DNA from: an uncultured Xanthobacteraceae bacterium
GTDB taxonomy: Bacteria > Pseudomonadota > Alphaproteobacteria > Rhizobiales > Xanthobacteraceae
Reading direction: 5' to 3'
NCBI GenBank assembly: GCA_955652195.1
Contig: CATPBC010000225.1
Coordinates: 1 to 11,568 of the forward strand
DNA: 11,568 bases
The position numbers and the translations under genes were made by a program. The notes under the pieces were generated by a model that made no database searches, was not told where the DNA came from, and saw only the letters and a program-made list of their open reading frames with translations. The number at the start of each line of letters is the position of its first letter. Position 1 is the first letter of the stretch. Of the stretch, positions 1 to 7,038 are shown in pieces.

Positions 1-50
1 CCCAGACCGGCAAGATCCAGCGATTTCGGCTCCGTCACAGCGAGACATGA
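1..50 (+). CDS. C-terminal end of an AMP-dependent acyl-CoA synthetase (benzoate/2-aminobenzoate-CoA ligase type), partial
   Basis: The reading frame from base 3 to the TGA at 48-50 encodes QTGKIQRFRLRHSET. This resembles the A10 motif that ends many acyl-CoA synthetases (consensus PKTxTGKIQRFxLR), where the Lys of TGK is the catalytic lysine of adenylate formation. The IQRF version is common in benzoate- and 2-aminobenzoate-CoA ligases. Such enzymes activate an aromatic or fatty acid with ATP and CoA in the cytoplasm. Only about 15 codons are in the window, so the substrate cannot be read from the sequence. A RidA gene starts 11 bases after the stop on the same strand, so the two are probably co-transcribed. 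The family call is fairly firm; the aromatic substrate is inference. Confidence 0.7.
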   Translation, partial: QTGKIQRFRLRHSET

Positions 51-61
51 GGAGCACATAA

Positions 62-466
62 GTGGCGGACCCGCACACATTTCTTCATCCCCATGGCTGG
101 CGGCCGAGTAAGGGCTTCAGCAACGGGGTGGTCGCGCAAGGCCGTACGATCTTTCTCGCCGGCCAGGTCGGCTGGAACGCCGAGCAGCGGTTCGAGAGCG
201 GCGATTTCGTCGCCCAAGCACGGCAGGCGCTCGCCAATATCGTCACGCTCGTCGCGGAGGCCGGCGGGCGCGCAGAGCACATCACCCGGCTGACTTGGTT
301 TATCCTCGACAAACAAGAATATCTGTCCTGCCAGCGCGAATTGGGCGAGGTGTATCGCAGCGTCATGGGCAAGCACTTTCCCGCCATGACGCTGGTGCAA
401 GTTGGCGCGCTCGTCGAAGACGCGGCCAAGCTCGAGATCGAGGCTACCGCGGTCGTGCCGAACTAA
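62..466 (+). CDS. RidA/YjgF/YER057c/UK114-family protein, non-canonical subgroup
   Basis: This 134-residue protein has the usual RidA length and fold signature: the early strand with IFLAGQVGWN (about 30-39), the helix QARQALANI (52-60), and the C-terminal LEIEATAVV. Canonical RidA hydrolyses reactive enamine/imine intermediates to ketoacids and ammonia in the cytoplasm. The arginine that defines the deaminase group (E. coli Arg105, in PARS) is absent: the equivalent stretch reads FPAMTLVQV, with Met in that place. It therefore probably belongs to a Rid subgroup without classical imine deaminase activity. The start is GTG at 62, with AGGAG at 50-54 in good position. The gene lies 11 bases behind an acyl-CoA synthetase end, so a role in the same aromatic or fatty-acid CoA pathway is plausible. 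It converges with soxD. Confidence 0.92.
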   Translation: MADPHTFLHPHGWRPSKGFSNGVVAQGRTIFLAGQVGWNAEQRFESGDFVAQARQALANIVTLVAEAGGRAEHITRLTWFILDKQEYLSCQRELGEVYRSVMGKHFPAMTLVQVGALVEDAAKLEIEATAVVPN

Positions 467-467
467 A

Positions 468-492
468 CGCGATCGATCGCGGCTGTGGCCGC
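468..492. terminator. Possible hairpin between the convergent RidA and soxD genes
   Basis: The 57-base gap between the two convergent stops holds a perfect 14-bp palindrome, CGCGATCGATCGCG (468-481). It overlaps a short GC hairpin, GCGGC-TGTG-GCCGC (479-492). There is no T-tract on either strand, so intrinsic termination is doubtful. Its position between converging genes is the main reason to list it. Confidence 0.3.
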
Positions 493-523
493 CACGTCAG
501 TGATAGAGGTCCAGTTAGGGGCG

Positions 524-1075
524 TTAATATTGATTGAAGACGTAGAGGTTTGGCATTGTTACCTTCGGCAGCGTCGTCGCATTCATTGTGTCGGTCGGCT
601 TGATGATCTTCGCCTCCGAAAGGATATAAGCCACCACCGCATAAACGTCGTTGTCGCTGAGCGTACCCGGCGCGTTGAACGGCATGGCCCGCTTGACGTA
701 ATCGAACAGCGTTGTCGCATAAGGCCAATAACTCTCGACCGTCTTGATCGGCGTATCGCTCGCCAGCGTGCCGCGGCCGCCGAGAAGCCGATCGCCGCCG
801 ACGCCCTTGGCGGGATTGCCCTGGCCTTTGTCACCATGGCAGGCGGCGCAACTGTCGGCGAACACTTTCGCGCCGGCCGCCGCCGTGCCGCTGCCCGGCG
901 GCAGCCCGGTACCATCGGCCGGGATGGCAGAATATTTCGCCAGTTCTTGCGGGCCGATCGGCGTGCCTAGTCCATAATGGTCTTGGTTCTGCGCCAAGGC
1001 CGGCGAAGCCGCCGCAGCCACCGAGACCGCAACCAATATGCCGGCCGCTTGCAGCATGTGCTTAGGCGTGAACAT
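524..1075 (-). CDS. soxD: SoxD-like monoheme cytochrome c, partner of SoxC
   Basis: This 183-residue periplasmic cytochrome c begins with a signal peptide (hydrophobic 8-25, likely cleavage after ALA at about 28). It has a single heme-binding site, CAACH (76-80), and a probable axial Met131 in AMPF. The flanking segments GTGLPPGSGT (55-64) and the SYWPYATTLFDYV stretch match the first heme domain of SoxD, the electron-accepting subunit of the Sox(CD)2 complex. Family SoxD proteins are typically about twice this length and diheme; here the second heme domain is missing, so the protein resembles an isolated N-terminal domain. The ATG at 1075 is preferred over a longer frame starting inside soxC because GGGAG lies 8 bases upstream and the signal peptide then starts at residue 1. 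The gene overlaps the soxC end by 14 bases, indicating translational coupling. It would pass electrons from SoxC to a terminal oxidase chain. Confidence 0.87.
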   Translation of the reverse strand: MFTPKHMLQAAGILVAVSVAAAASPALAQNQDHYGLGTPIGPQELAKYSAIPADGTGLPPGSGTAAAGAKVFADSCAACHGDKGQGNPAKGVGGDRLLGGRGTLASDTPIKTVESYWPYATTLFDYVKRAMPFNAPGTLSDNDVYAVVAYILSEAKIIKPTDTMNATTLPKVTMPNLYVFNQY

Positions 1076-2444
1076 TGGCGACGCTCCCGGTTTCGTCGAT
1101 CGCCCAGCTCTGGATCGCATTAAGGTGATAGATCGAGCCGAACGGCCCGTGCGATCCGCGGATGGCGATCAGTTGCTTGAGCGTCGGCTGAATGTAGCCG
1201 GTCTCGTCGGTGCAGCGGCTCTGCAGGATGGCGGCCTTGCCGTCCCACATCCACGGATAGCTGAAGCGGACGGTGCAGACCGACTCCGGCGTGACATTGA
1301 GCTGCGCCGGGCGCCAGCTCTGGCCGCCATCGACGGAGACGTCGACCGATTGCACGCGGCCGCGCCCGCTCCAGGCGAGCCCGCTGACGTTGTAGAAGCC
1401 GGGTCCCGGCAGCGTCATCTCGCCGGATGGGAAGGTGATCACCGACTTTGCTTCCATCTCCATGCTGAATTGCCGGGCTTTACCGTTCGCCAAGAGGTCG
1501 GTGTATTTGGACGTCTCTTCGCGGGTCATGAACGGCTTGTCACTGACCTCGAGCCGGCGCAGCCATTTGATATGCGTGTTACCTTCATAACCGGGCAGCA
1601 ATAGCCGCAGCGGATAGCCTTGCTCGGGGCGGATGGCTTCGCCGTTCTGGCCGTAAACGAGCAGTGCGTCCTTGAGCATCTTCTCAATCGGGATACTGCG
1701 CGTCATGACTGCTGCGTCGGCGCCTTCCGCCAGTACCCAGCTCGAACCGTCCTTGAGGCCGACCTCGCGCGCGATGGTGGCAAACTGCACGCCGGTCCAT
1801 TCCGAGGTGCTGAGCAGGCCATGCGTGCCTTGCACGGTTTTCAACGTCGGCTTGTTCCATTCAGTAAGACCGTTGCCCGAGCACTCAATGAAGTGTTTCC
1901 GGGTCACCGAAGGAAACCGCTTCAGATCCGCTATCGAGAATTTCTTCGCCGTACCGACCATGCCATGGACGACCAGCGAGTGATTGGCCGGATCGATGGT
2001 CGGTATGCCGCCGTGATGGCGTTCGAAGTGCAGGCCCGAGGCGGTGAGATTCCCGACCATCTTGTCGAGCGGCGTGAAGCTCCACGACGTATATTCGTTC
2101 GCGGTCGGAAAACGCGTGCGCACTTCGGTCTCGAATTGCGAGCGCGAACCGTAGCCGCCGTCGGCCGCGACCGCGCGGCCTAATTCCTTGGTCGGATCGG
2201 CGGGGGCGTCGAAATAGACCGCGCCGGGCGGTGCCTTCTGGGCGAGCGCGGCGGTCGAGCCGGCAAGGCTCGCCGCCGAACCGGTGGCAAACAAGAACCT
2301 GCGCCGGCTCGCGGGCGAACGCGGAAACATTCCATCCTTGCAGTCGCATTCTTGCGCTTCCCGCTGCGCGATCTGTCGCGTCTCGGCCGCGACCATTTCC
2401 GCGGCTATGCGCCGCGATTTCTCGTCATAGATGACTGAGGCCAC
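1062..2444 (-). CDS. soxC: SoxC-like molybdopterin sulfite/sulfane dehydrogenase
   Basis: This 460-residue enzyme belongs to the sulfite oxidase family. It has a twin-arginine signal (RRRFLFATG, 47-55) ending near AALAQ (65-69). The molybdopterin domain (about 130-300) carries HFIECSGNG with Cys188 as the expected Mo ligand, and the Mo-cofactor dimerisation domain follows (about 325-450). SoxCD oxidises sulfane sulfur bound to SoxY in the periplasm, while related SorA enzymes oxidise free sulfite. Without soxXYZAB nearby, direct sulfite oxidation is a real alternative. The GTG at 2444 has a strong GGGAGGGG upstream and gives an unusual 38-residue extension before the Tat signal, with GC-rich third positions and a CDC motif. 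An ATG at 2330, with AAGGA 4 bases upstream, would give 422 residues with the Tat signal at the N-terminus. The soxD-like gene overlaps its 3' end. Confidence 0.92.
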   Translation of the reverse strand: MASVIYDEKSRRIAAEMVAAETRQIAQREAQECDCKDGMFPRSPASRRRFLFATGSAASLAGSTAALAQKAPPGAVYFDAPADPTKELGRAVAADGGYGSRSQFETEVRTRFPTANEYTSWSFTPLDKMVGNLTASGLHFERHHGGIPTIDPANHSLVVHGMVGTAKKFSIADLKRFPSVTRKHFIECSGNGLTEWNKPTLKTVQGTHGLLSTSEWTGVQFATIAREVGLKDGSSWVLAEGADAAVMTRSIPIEKMLKDALLVYGQNGEAIRPEQGYPLRLLLPGYEGNTHIKWLRRLEVSDKPFMTREETSKYTDLLANGKARQFSMEMEAKSVITFPSGEMTLPGPGFYNVSGLAWSGRGRVQSVDVSVDGGQSWRPAQLNVTPESVCTVRFSYPWMWDGKAAILQSRCTDETGYIQPTLKQLIAIRGSHGPFGSIYHLNAIQSWAIDETGSVANVHA

Positions 2445-2600
2445 GTTCCCCTCCCTGCTTATCCCGCTTCCGCCGATCGCGAGCTCGGCAGAAATATTTT
2501 CCGAAAGCTTAGCCGAAACGAGAAGGAAATCTCTGTCGTCCGGTCTATGGAGTAATTGACGCGGCCAATGGAGAATGCGACCGCTCGTCGCGCCGGTTTG
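2445..2600. promoter_or_regulatory. Gap upstream of soxC, likely promoter region
   Basis: These 156 bases separate the phosphoesterase stop from the soxC start. They are more AT-rich around 2490-2530 than the flanking genes, as expected for a promoter. I do not see a convincing -35/-10 pair. The segment nearest soxC holds its strong ribosome binding site (minus-strand AGGGAGGGG at about 2448-2456). No convincing ORF lies here. The gap suggests that soxCD is its own transcription unit, separate from the apr-sat operon. Confidence 0.35.
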
Positions 2601-3422
2601 TCATCTGCCCGTCGCGAATTCGGCTGGTATCGAAGCGGCCCTTGGCGCCGCTGCCGTCGATGGCTCTGACCCTACAATGCGAGTTTCGGTGGCAAAGCCC
2701 CACGCCGGATCGAACAGATGCACGTGATAGACCGGGCGCGTCCTCATGGGAGGCGGATACTCCCCTTTGCGCAGCGTCGTCGCGATGCACGGCACCACGC
2801 TTGCCGGGATGCCGCCGACATGACCGGCGGCCGCACGATGAACATGGCCGCTGAAAACCGCAACGACCCGCCCGGAGCGCTGCAAGGCATCGCGTAGCCG
2901 CGATATGCTTGCCGGTGTTTCGAAATGGAGCCGGTCCGGCCCGACAGTGACTTCAAACGGCGGATGGTGGGTGAAAACCACAATCGGCTTGGTCGTTTCG
3001 ACATCGATCCGATCGATCAAATCTTTCACCTGTTCAAAGCGAAATTCACCCTTGCCGTTTCCCGGGCTGAGTGTGTCCAGCGCAATCAGCCTTACCCGAA
3101 AATCTTCAATCGCATAATCAATGAAGTCGGAACCCGGCGCGAGGTAACCGCGTGCGGAGAAGGCCGCGCGCAGGTTCGCTCTGTCATCCTTATTGCCGGC
3201 GAGGACATAGACCGGCGCGCGCGCCGCCGCGAGTATGGACGCGGCTTCCGCATACTCGTCTCGCCGTCCGTTATGGACGATATCGCCGGTATGAACGATT
3301 GCTTGGGGCGGCGGATCGAGCGCGTTTATGTCGGCAATCGTCAGCGCGAAGTCGCGCATTCTCTGGTTGGCATCGGGCGTATCGAGCGTCAGATGCGTGT
3401 CGGAGATCTGCGCGATTATCAT
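2601..3422 (-). CDS. Calcineurin-like metallophosphoesterase (CpdA/class III cyclic-nucleotide phosphodiesterase type) with altered GNHD motif
   Basis: This 273-residue cytoplasmic protein carries the two-metal phosphoesterase motifs in order: SDTH (D8, H10), GD (D47), GNKD (76-79), THHPP (151-155) and GHVH (192-195). The closest architecture is CpdA/Rv0805, which hydrolyses cAMP and other phosphodiesters. The motif normally read as GNHD has Lys78 instead of His (codons aat aag gat), so the general acid or phosphate-contacting His is missing although the metal-binding Asn77 remains. This may change activity or substrate. The ATG at 3422 has AGGG 8 bases upstream. It lies 34 bases after sat on the same strand and is very likely the last gene of the aprMBA-sat operon, which hints at a nucleotide substrate linked to APS, AMP or a side product. 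That link is inference. The residues from about 250 on are low-complexity, Ala-rich and probably disordered. Confidence 0.9.
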   Translation of the reverse strand: MIIAQISDTHLTLDTPDANQRMRDFALTIADINALDPPPQAIVHTGDIVHNGRRDEYAEAASILAAARAPVYVLAGNKDDRANLRAAFSARGYLAPGSDFIDYAIEDFRVRLIALDTLSPGNGKGEFRFEQVKDLIDRIDVETTKPIVVFTHHPPFEVTVGPDRLHFETPASISRLRDALQRSGRVVAVFSGHVHRAAAGHVGGIPASVVPCIATTLRKGEYPPPMRTRPVYHVHLFDPAWGFATETRIVGSEPSTAAAPRAASIPAEFATGR

Positions 3423-3456
3423 GATGCGACCCTAAAGCGAAGTCGACTTTTCGGGA

Positions 3457-4644
3457 TCATGCTCTGCCCGCCGATCGCAAGCTTGCATAATATTCTTTGA
3501 GAATCGCCACCACCTCCGGGCGGCTGAACTCCGGCGGTATGTCGGCATTGCTTGAGAGCATCTGTCGTTGCTGCGTGCCGGAGATCGAAATGTGATACTG
3601 CGGATCGTGCGGACAGGTTTTCGCCGTCGCCATGCCATAGCATTTACGGCAATAAAAGGTGACGTCGATTTTCAGCGGCTTGGTATGCAACGCGCCCGGC
3701 CATAGCTGATCGAAAACGTGTTGGGCATCGAACGGTCCATAGTAATCGCCGACACCGGCATGGTCGCGCCCGACGATAAGGTACGAGCAGCCGAAGTTCT
3801 GACGAATGAGAGCGTGAAGCAGCGCCTCGCGCGGCCCAGCATAGCGCATCTCGATCGGATACCCCGCCTGAATAACCGTTCCCGGTCGGAAATAATTGTC
3901 GATCATCGCCTGGATCGCCCGGGTGCGAACATCGGCCGGAATGTCGCCTGGTTTTAATTTTCCGAGCACCTGGTGAATAAAAACGCCGTCTGAAACCTCT
4001 ACGGCAATCTTGACGAGGTGCTCATGGCTGCGGTGCATGGGATTTCGGGTTTGGAAGGCGGCGACATTCGACCAACCGCGCTCGAGAAACATCGCCCGCG
4101 CCTGCGCGGGCCGGATGTAGAGGTTCGGATATTTGGTTGGATATTCGCCTTCGCCCAGCACGAAGACCGGCCCGGCCAAGTTGACATCGCCCTGCTGCAG
4201 CACTTTCGCCACGCCGGGATGCTTCGGGTCGGCAGTACGATAAACGTGCTCGGCCTCACGCTTCTTGTCGATTGAATATTTCTCGCGAACCTCCATGACG
4301 GCGAGAATGTCACCGCTCTCCGCGTCGACGAGCGCGATCTCCTCTTCGACGTGAATGCTATTGGCAAGGTCGTTGTCGACGGAAAGCGTGATCGGAATCG
4401 GCCAGAACACGCCGGTAGTCAGTTTCATATCGAGGCATGAACCGCGCCAGTCGTCATGACCCATAAAACCGTCAAGCGGCGTATAGGCACCCATTGCCAG
4501 CATGAAGAGGTCGGAGACCGTGCGCGAATCGAGGGGAATCTTTCTGAGTTTTTCTGCCCGCTTGCGCTCCTCGGGCCGGTGCGCCTCCGGCAACAGCAAG
4601 GGTTTGACCTGCTCAGAATTGTGCGGCGGCACGAGTTGGGCCAT
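3457..4644 (-). CDS. sat: ATP sulfurylase (sulfate adenylyltransferase), dissimilatory type
   Basis: This 395-residue enzyme interconverts APS plus pyrophosphate with ATP plus sulfate. Beside AprBA in a sulfur oxidiser it should run towards ATP, giving substrate-level phosphorylation. The sequence shows the PUA-like N-terminal domain (about 1-165) and then the catalytic domain with [11 protein letters not shown] (198-208, the HxxH-like nucleotide site) and GRDHAG (292-297). A zinc site is formed by C332, C335, C344 and H346. There is no C-terminal APS-kinase-like domain, and the length matches the homo-oligomeric bacterial/archaeal Sat rather than CysDN. The ATG at 4644 has a modest GGAAAG upstream. 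It starts 57 bases after aprA ends and the phosphoesterase follows after 34 bases, so the genes appear to form one operon. Confidence 0.97.
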   Translation of the reverse strand: MAQLVPPHNSEQVKPLLLPEAHRPEERKRAEKLRKIPLDSRTVSDLFMLAMGAYTPLDGFMGHDDWRGSCLDMKLTTGVFWPIPITLSVDNDLANSIHVEEEIALVDAESGDILAVMEVREKYSIDKKREAEHVYRTADPKHPGVAKVLQQGDVNLAGPVFVLGEGEYPTKYPNLYIRPAQARAMFLERGWSNVAAFQTRNPMHRSHEHLVKIAVEVSDGVFIHQVLGKLKPGDIPADVRTRAIQAMIDNYFRPGTVIQAGYPIEMRYAGPREALLHALIRQNFGCSYLIVGRDHAGVGDYYGPFDAQHVFDQLWPGALHTKPLKIDVTFYCRKCYGMATAKTCPHDPQYHISISGTQQRQMLSSNADIPPEFSRPEVVAILKEYYASLRSAGRA

Positions 4645-4672
4645 TTCCGATTGCTTTCCGAGAGACGCACGA

Positions 4673-4699
4673 ACCGACAGGCGCCCTAAAACAGTCGGT
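4673..4699 (-). other. Inverted repeat in the aprA-sat gap
   Basis: ACCGAC at 4673-4678 pairs with GTCGGT at 4694-4699 across a 15-base loop, in the 57-base gap between the aprA stop and the sat start. It could form a weak intercistronic hairpin affecting mRNA stability or read-through. The stem is only 6 bp with no U-tract, so chance is possible. Confidence 0.2.
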
Positions 4700-4701
4700 G
4701 A

Positions 4702-6537
4702 TCAATCTACGATGTGATAGACCGGAGCCTTCTCCATCGCCCACTTGCCGGAATCACGGTCGTAGCGGGACAGGGTGAAGCAATGCCAATCGTTGTCGTC
4801 GAGCTTCGGATGGTCGGCCCGGTAGTAATAGCCCGGCCAGCGGGTTTCCGTCCGGAATAACGTGTGCTGCGTGACGCATTCCGACGCCAACACGCGATGG
4901 TGAAGCTCCCAGGCGCGCTGCAATTGGTGCAGGTCTTCGGCGCCCAAATGAGCGAGATCTTCCTTCAGCATTTGCAACAATTCGAGGCCGCGGGTGAGTA
5001 GCGGTTCGTTGGTCGTATAGTAGGCGCTGATGCCGCCGACATATTCGTCCATGATCTTTTCGAGGCGCTGCAGGCCGTGCAGCGGCAGCAGATAACTCGG
5101 CGACACGGTCCCGGCGACGATTTCATTGCGCCCGATCTGATAGTTTTCCAGCGGCTGGTAGATGAGCGTCTTGAGGTCTTCGCATTCCGCTTCGCTGACT
5201 TCGGGCCACTGTTTACCGGCCTCGTTGACGTATTTGACCGCGGCCTTGGCGGCGATCCGGCCTTCAGTGAAAGACCCCGATGAGAACTTGTGAGCGGTGC
5301 CGCCGATCGCATCGCCGGCGCCGAACAGGCCCTCGATGGTCATCATCCGGTTATAGCCCCACTGATAGTCCGCGGGTGCGTAGTCTTCCGGGCCGCTCGC
5401 CCAGGCACCCGAACACGTCGCGTGCGAGCCCATGACGTAGGGCTCCGACGTGGTCAGTTCGGGATTGATCTCCTTGGGATCGATATTTTGCGAAGCCCAG
5501 ACCACGGCTTGCCCGATGGTCATGCCGAGGAAGTTCTCCCAGCCGACCGTCTCGTTGTGCGGGTCTTGGAACGCCTCTTTGGTGACCATGCGAATGGGAC
5601 CCCGGCCGGCTTTGACCTCCTCGAGCAGCGCGTGGTTGCGCAAGCAGGTCGGCACCGGATGCCGATTAACGTAGTCGCCGACCAGCTTCTCGATAGAATC
5701 GCGCCAGAAGGCCTCATAATCCTGGCCGTAGGCATTTTGTGTGTAGGTCTTAAGGTGCAGGAAGTAGGCGCCGACCGGACCATAGCCGTCCTTAAATCGC
5801 GTGAGGACGATCCGGTTTTCCATCTGCGTCATCTTCGCGCCGGCCAGGATCGGCAAAGCGTAGGCCGAGGCGCTGCTCCATGGCGCATACCAAGTTCGCC
5901 CCATGCCTTCGCCGACGGCGCGAGGTTTGAAGATGTGCGATGCGCCGCCGGCCGCCACGATCACTGCCTTGGCGCGGAACACATAGAAATCGCCGGTGCG
6001 AACGTTGAAACCGACTGCGCCGGCGACCCGATTGGCCCGCTGTCTGTCCATCAGCAGGTGCGTCACCATGATCCGGTTGTAGACTTCGCTGGCGGCTTTG
6101 CGCGCGGCTTCGGCGACGATCGGCTTATAGCTCTCGCCGTGGATCATGATCTGCCATTTGCCTTCGCGCTGATATCTCCCAGTCTCGGGGTCGCGCATGA
6201 TAGGCAGTCCCCATTCCTCAAACTTGTGCACCGTGGAGTCGACGTGGCGCGCGATGTCGTAGCCCAGATCCTCGCGAACGAGGCCCATCAGGTCATTGCG
6301 CGCGTAACGCACATGGTCTTCGGGCTGATTTTCGTTCCAGTGCATCCCCATGTAGCAGTTGATCGCATACAGGCCCTGCGCGACCGCACCGCTGCGTTCG
6401 ATATTGGCCTTCTCGACGCACACGATCTTCAGATCACGGCCCCAATACCTTGACTCGTAAGTAGCGCCGCACCCGCCCATGCCGCCGCCGACGACGAGAA
6501 TGTCGGCATCCACAAAGACGGTCTTGCGTCGGCCCAT
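4702..6537 (-). CDS. aprA: Adenylylsulfate (APS) reductase, alpha subunit
   Basis: This 611-residue flavoprotein is the catalytic subunit of AprBA. Here it probably works oxidatively: sulfite plus AMP gives APS plus two electrons, in the cytoplasm. The FAD-binding Rossmann motif VVGGGMGGCGA occupies 15-25. Residues matching the Archaeoglobus active site can be placed: Asn60 (N74), Arg247 in LTRFKDGYGP (R265) and His372 in MGSHATCSG (H398). A second FAD-contacting segment, GLFGAGDAIGG, is at 403-413. The protein is full length with no missing elements. Its ATG overlaps the aprB stop by one base (TAATG), giving tight translational coupling and equal subunit production. The order aprM-aprB-aprA-sat fits the sulfur-oxidiser arrangement that uses AprM rather than Qmo. 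No reverse-type dsr genes are in the window. Confidence 0.98.
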   Translation of the reverse strand: MGRRKTVFVDADILVVGGGMGGCGATYESRYWGRDLKIVCVEKANIERSGAVAQGLYAINCYMGMHWNENQPEDHVRYARNDLMGLVREDLGYDIARHVDSTVHKFEEWGLPIMRDPETGRYQREGKWQIMIHGESYKPIVAEAARKAASEVYNRIMVTHLLMDRQRANRVAGAVGFNVRTGDFYVFRAKAVIVAAGGASHIFKPRAVGEGMGRTWYAPWSSASAYALPILAGAKMTQMENRIVLTRFKDGYGPVGAYFLHLKTYTQNAYGQDYEAFWRDSIEKLVGDYVNRHPVPTCLRNHALLEEVKAGRGPIRMVTKEAFQDPHNETVGWENFLGMTIGQAVVWASQNIDPKEINPELTTSEPYVMGSHATCSGAWASGPEDYAPADYQWGYNRMMTIEGLFGAGDAIGGTAHKFSSGSFTEGRIAAKAAVKYVNEAGKQWPEVSEAECEDLKTLIYQPLENYQIGRNEIVAGTVSPSYLLPLHGLQRLEKIMDEYVGGISAYYTTNEPLLTRGLELLQMLKEDLAHLGAEDLHQLQRAWELHHRVLASECVTQHTLFRTETRWPGYYYRADHPKLDDNDWHCFTLSRYDRDSGKWAMEKAPVYHIVD

Positions 6538-6998
6538 TACACCAGCCCTTGCTTGAAGCGATCCGGGGAGAGCGCCGGCAGCGCATCGACTTTGAGCGCC
6601 TCAGGTTCGTGCGCGAGCTGCTGGGATTTCATGGCGTCCGCGCTGGGCGGTGCATAGTCGCCCGGGGATTTGATCGAACCCCATGCCGTGGTTCTGATCG
6701 GGGAAACGAAATTCTTCTCGCGGCCATCGCGGAATTTTATTTTCCAAGAGATGGTCGCTTTGTCTTCTTCCCGGCGGACGCGAACGCTGTGGCCGAGCGG
6801 CGCGAAATCGGCATAGCCGCGGCAGTCGATCGCATGTTGCGGACAGGCCTTTACGCAGGAGTAGCACTCCCAACACATATTGGGCTCGATGTTAAAGGCG
6901 CGCCGGTAGGTGGTATCGATATGCATGATGTCGGACGGGCAGATATCGACACAATGTCCACAGCCGTCGCAACGCGTCATGTAAACGAAGGTCGGCAT
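6537..6998 (-). CDS. aprB: Adenylylsulfate (APS) reductase, beta subunit (iron-sulfur)
   Basis: This 153-residue ferredoxin-like subunit carries two [4Fe-4S] clusters: C10, C13, C16 and C20 with CP at 20-21, and C42, C45, C48 and C52. It relays electrons between the FAD of AprA and the membrane side (probably AprM). After the clusters comes the beta-sheet segment (about 68-105) and a long C-terminal tail (about 110-153) that in known structures wraps around AprA. The start ATG at 6998 has AAGGA 7 bases upstream. The stop overlaps the aprA start by one base, and aprM ends 40 bases upstream. Length and motif spacing match the family. Confidence 0.98.
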   Translation of the reverse strand: MPTFVYMTRCDGCGHCVDICPSDIMHIDTTYRRAFNIEPNMCWECYSCVKACPQHAIDCRGYADFAPLGHSVRVRREEDKATISWKIKFRDGREKNFVSPIRTTAWGSIKSPGDYAPPSADAMKSQQLAHEPEALKVDALPALSPDRFKQGLV

Positions 6999-7038
6999 GG
7001 TGTGTCCTTATCTCCTGTATGCGAGTCGATGCGAGGGC

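Noticed and set aside
1076..1120. A 15-codon N-terminal extension of the SoxD-like cytochrome
   Set aside because: It would put a charged stretch before a normal signal peptide; the ATG at 1075 has GGGAG 8 bases upstream and fits the family.
1038..2183. Plus-strand frames of 187-188 codons antisense to soxC
   Set aside because: They mirror the SoxC coding frame with no ribosome binding site or recognisable domain.
5290..6453. A 387-codon open frame on the plus strand
   Set aside because: It lies wholly antisense to aprA, a certain gene. Long antisense frames are expected in GC-rich coding DNA, and its translation shows no motif.
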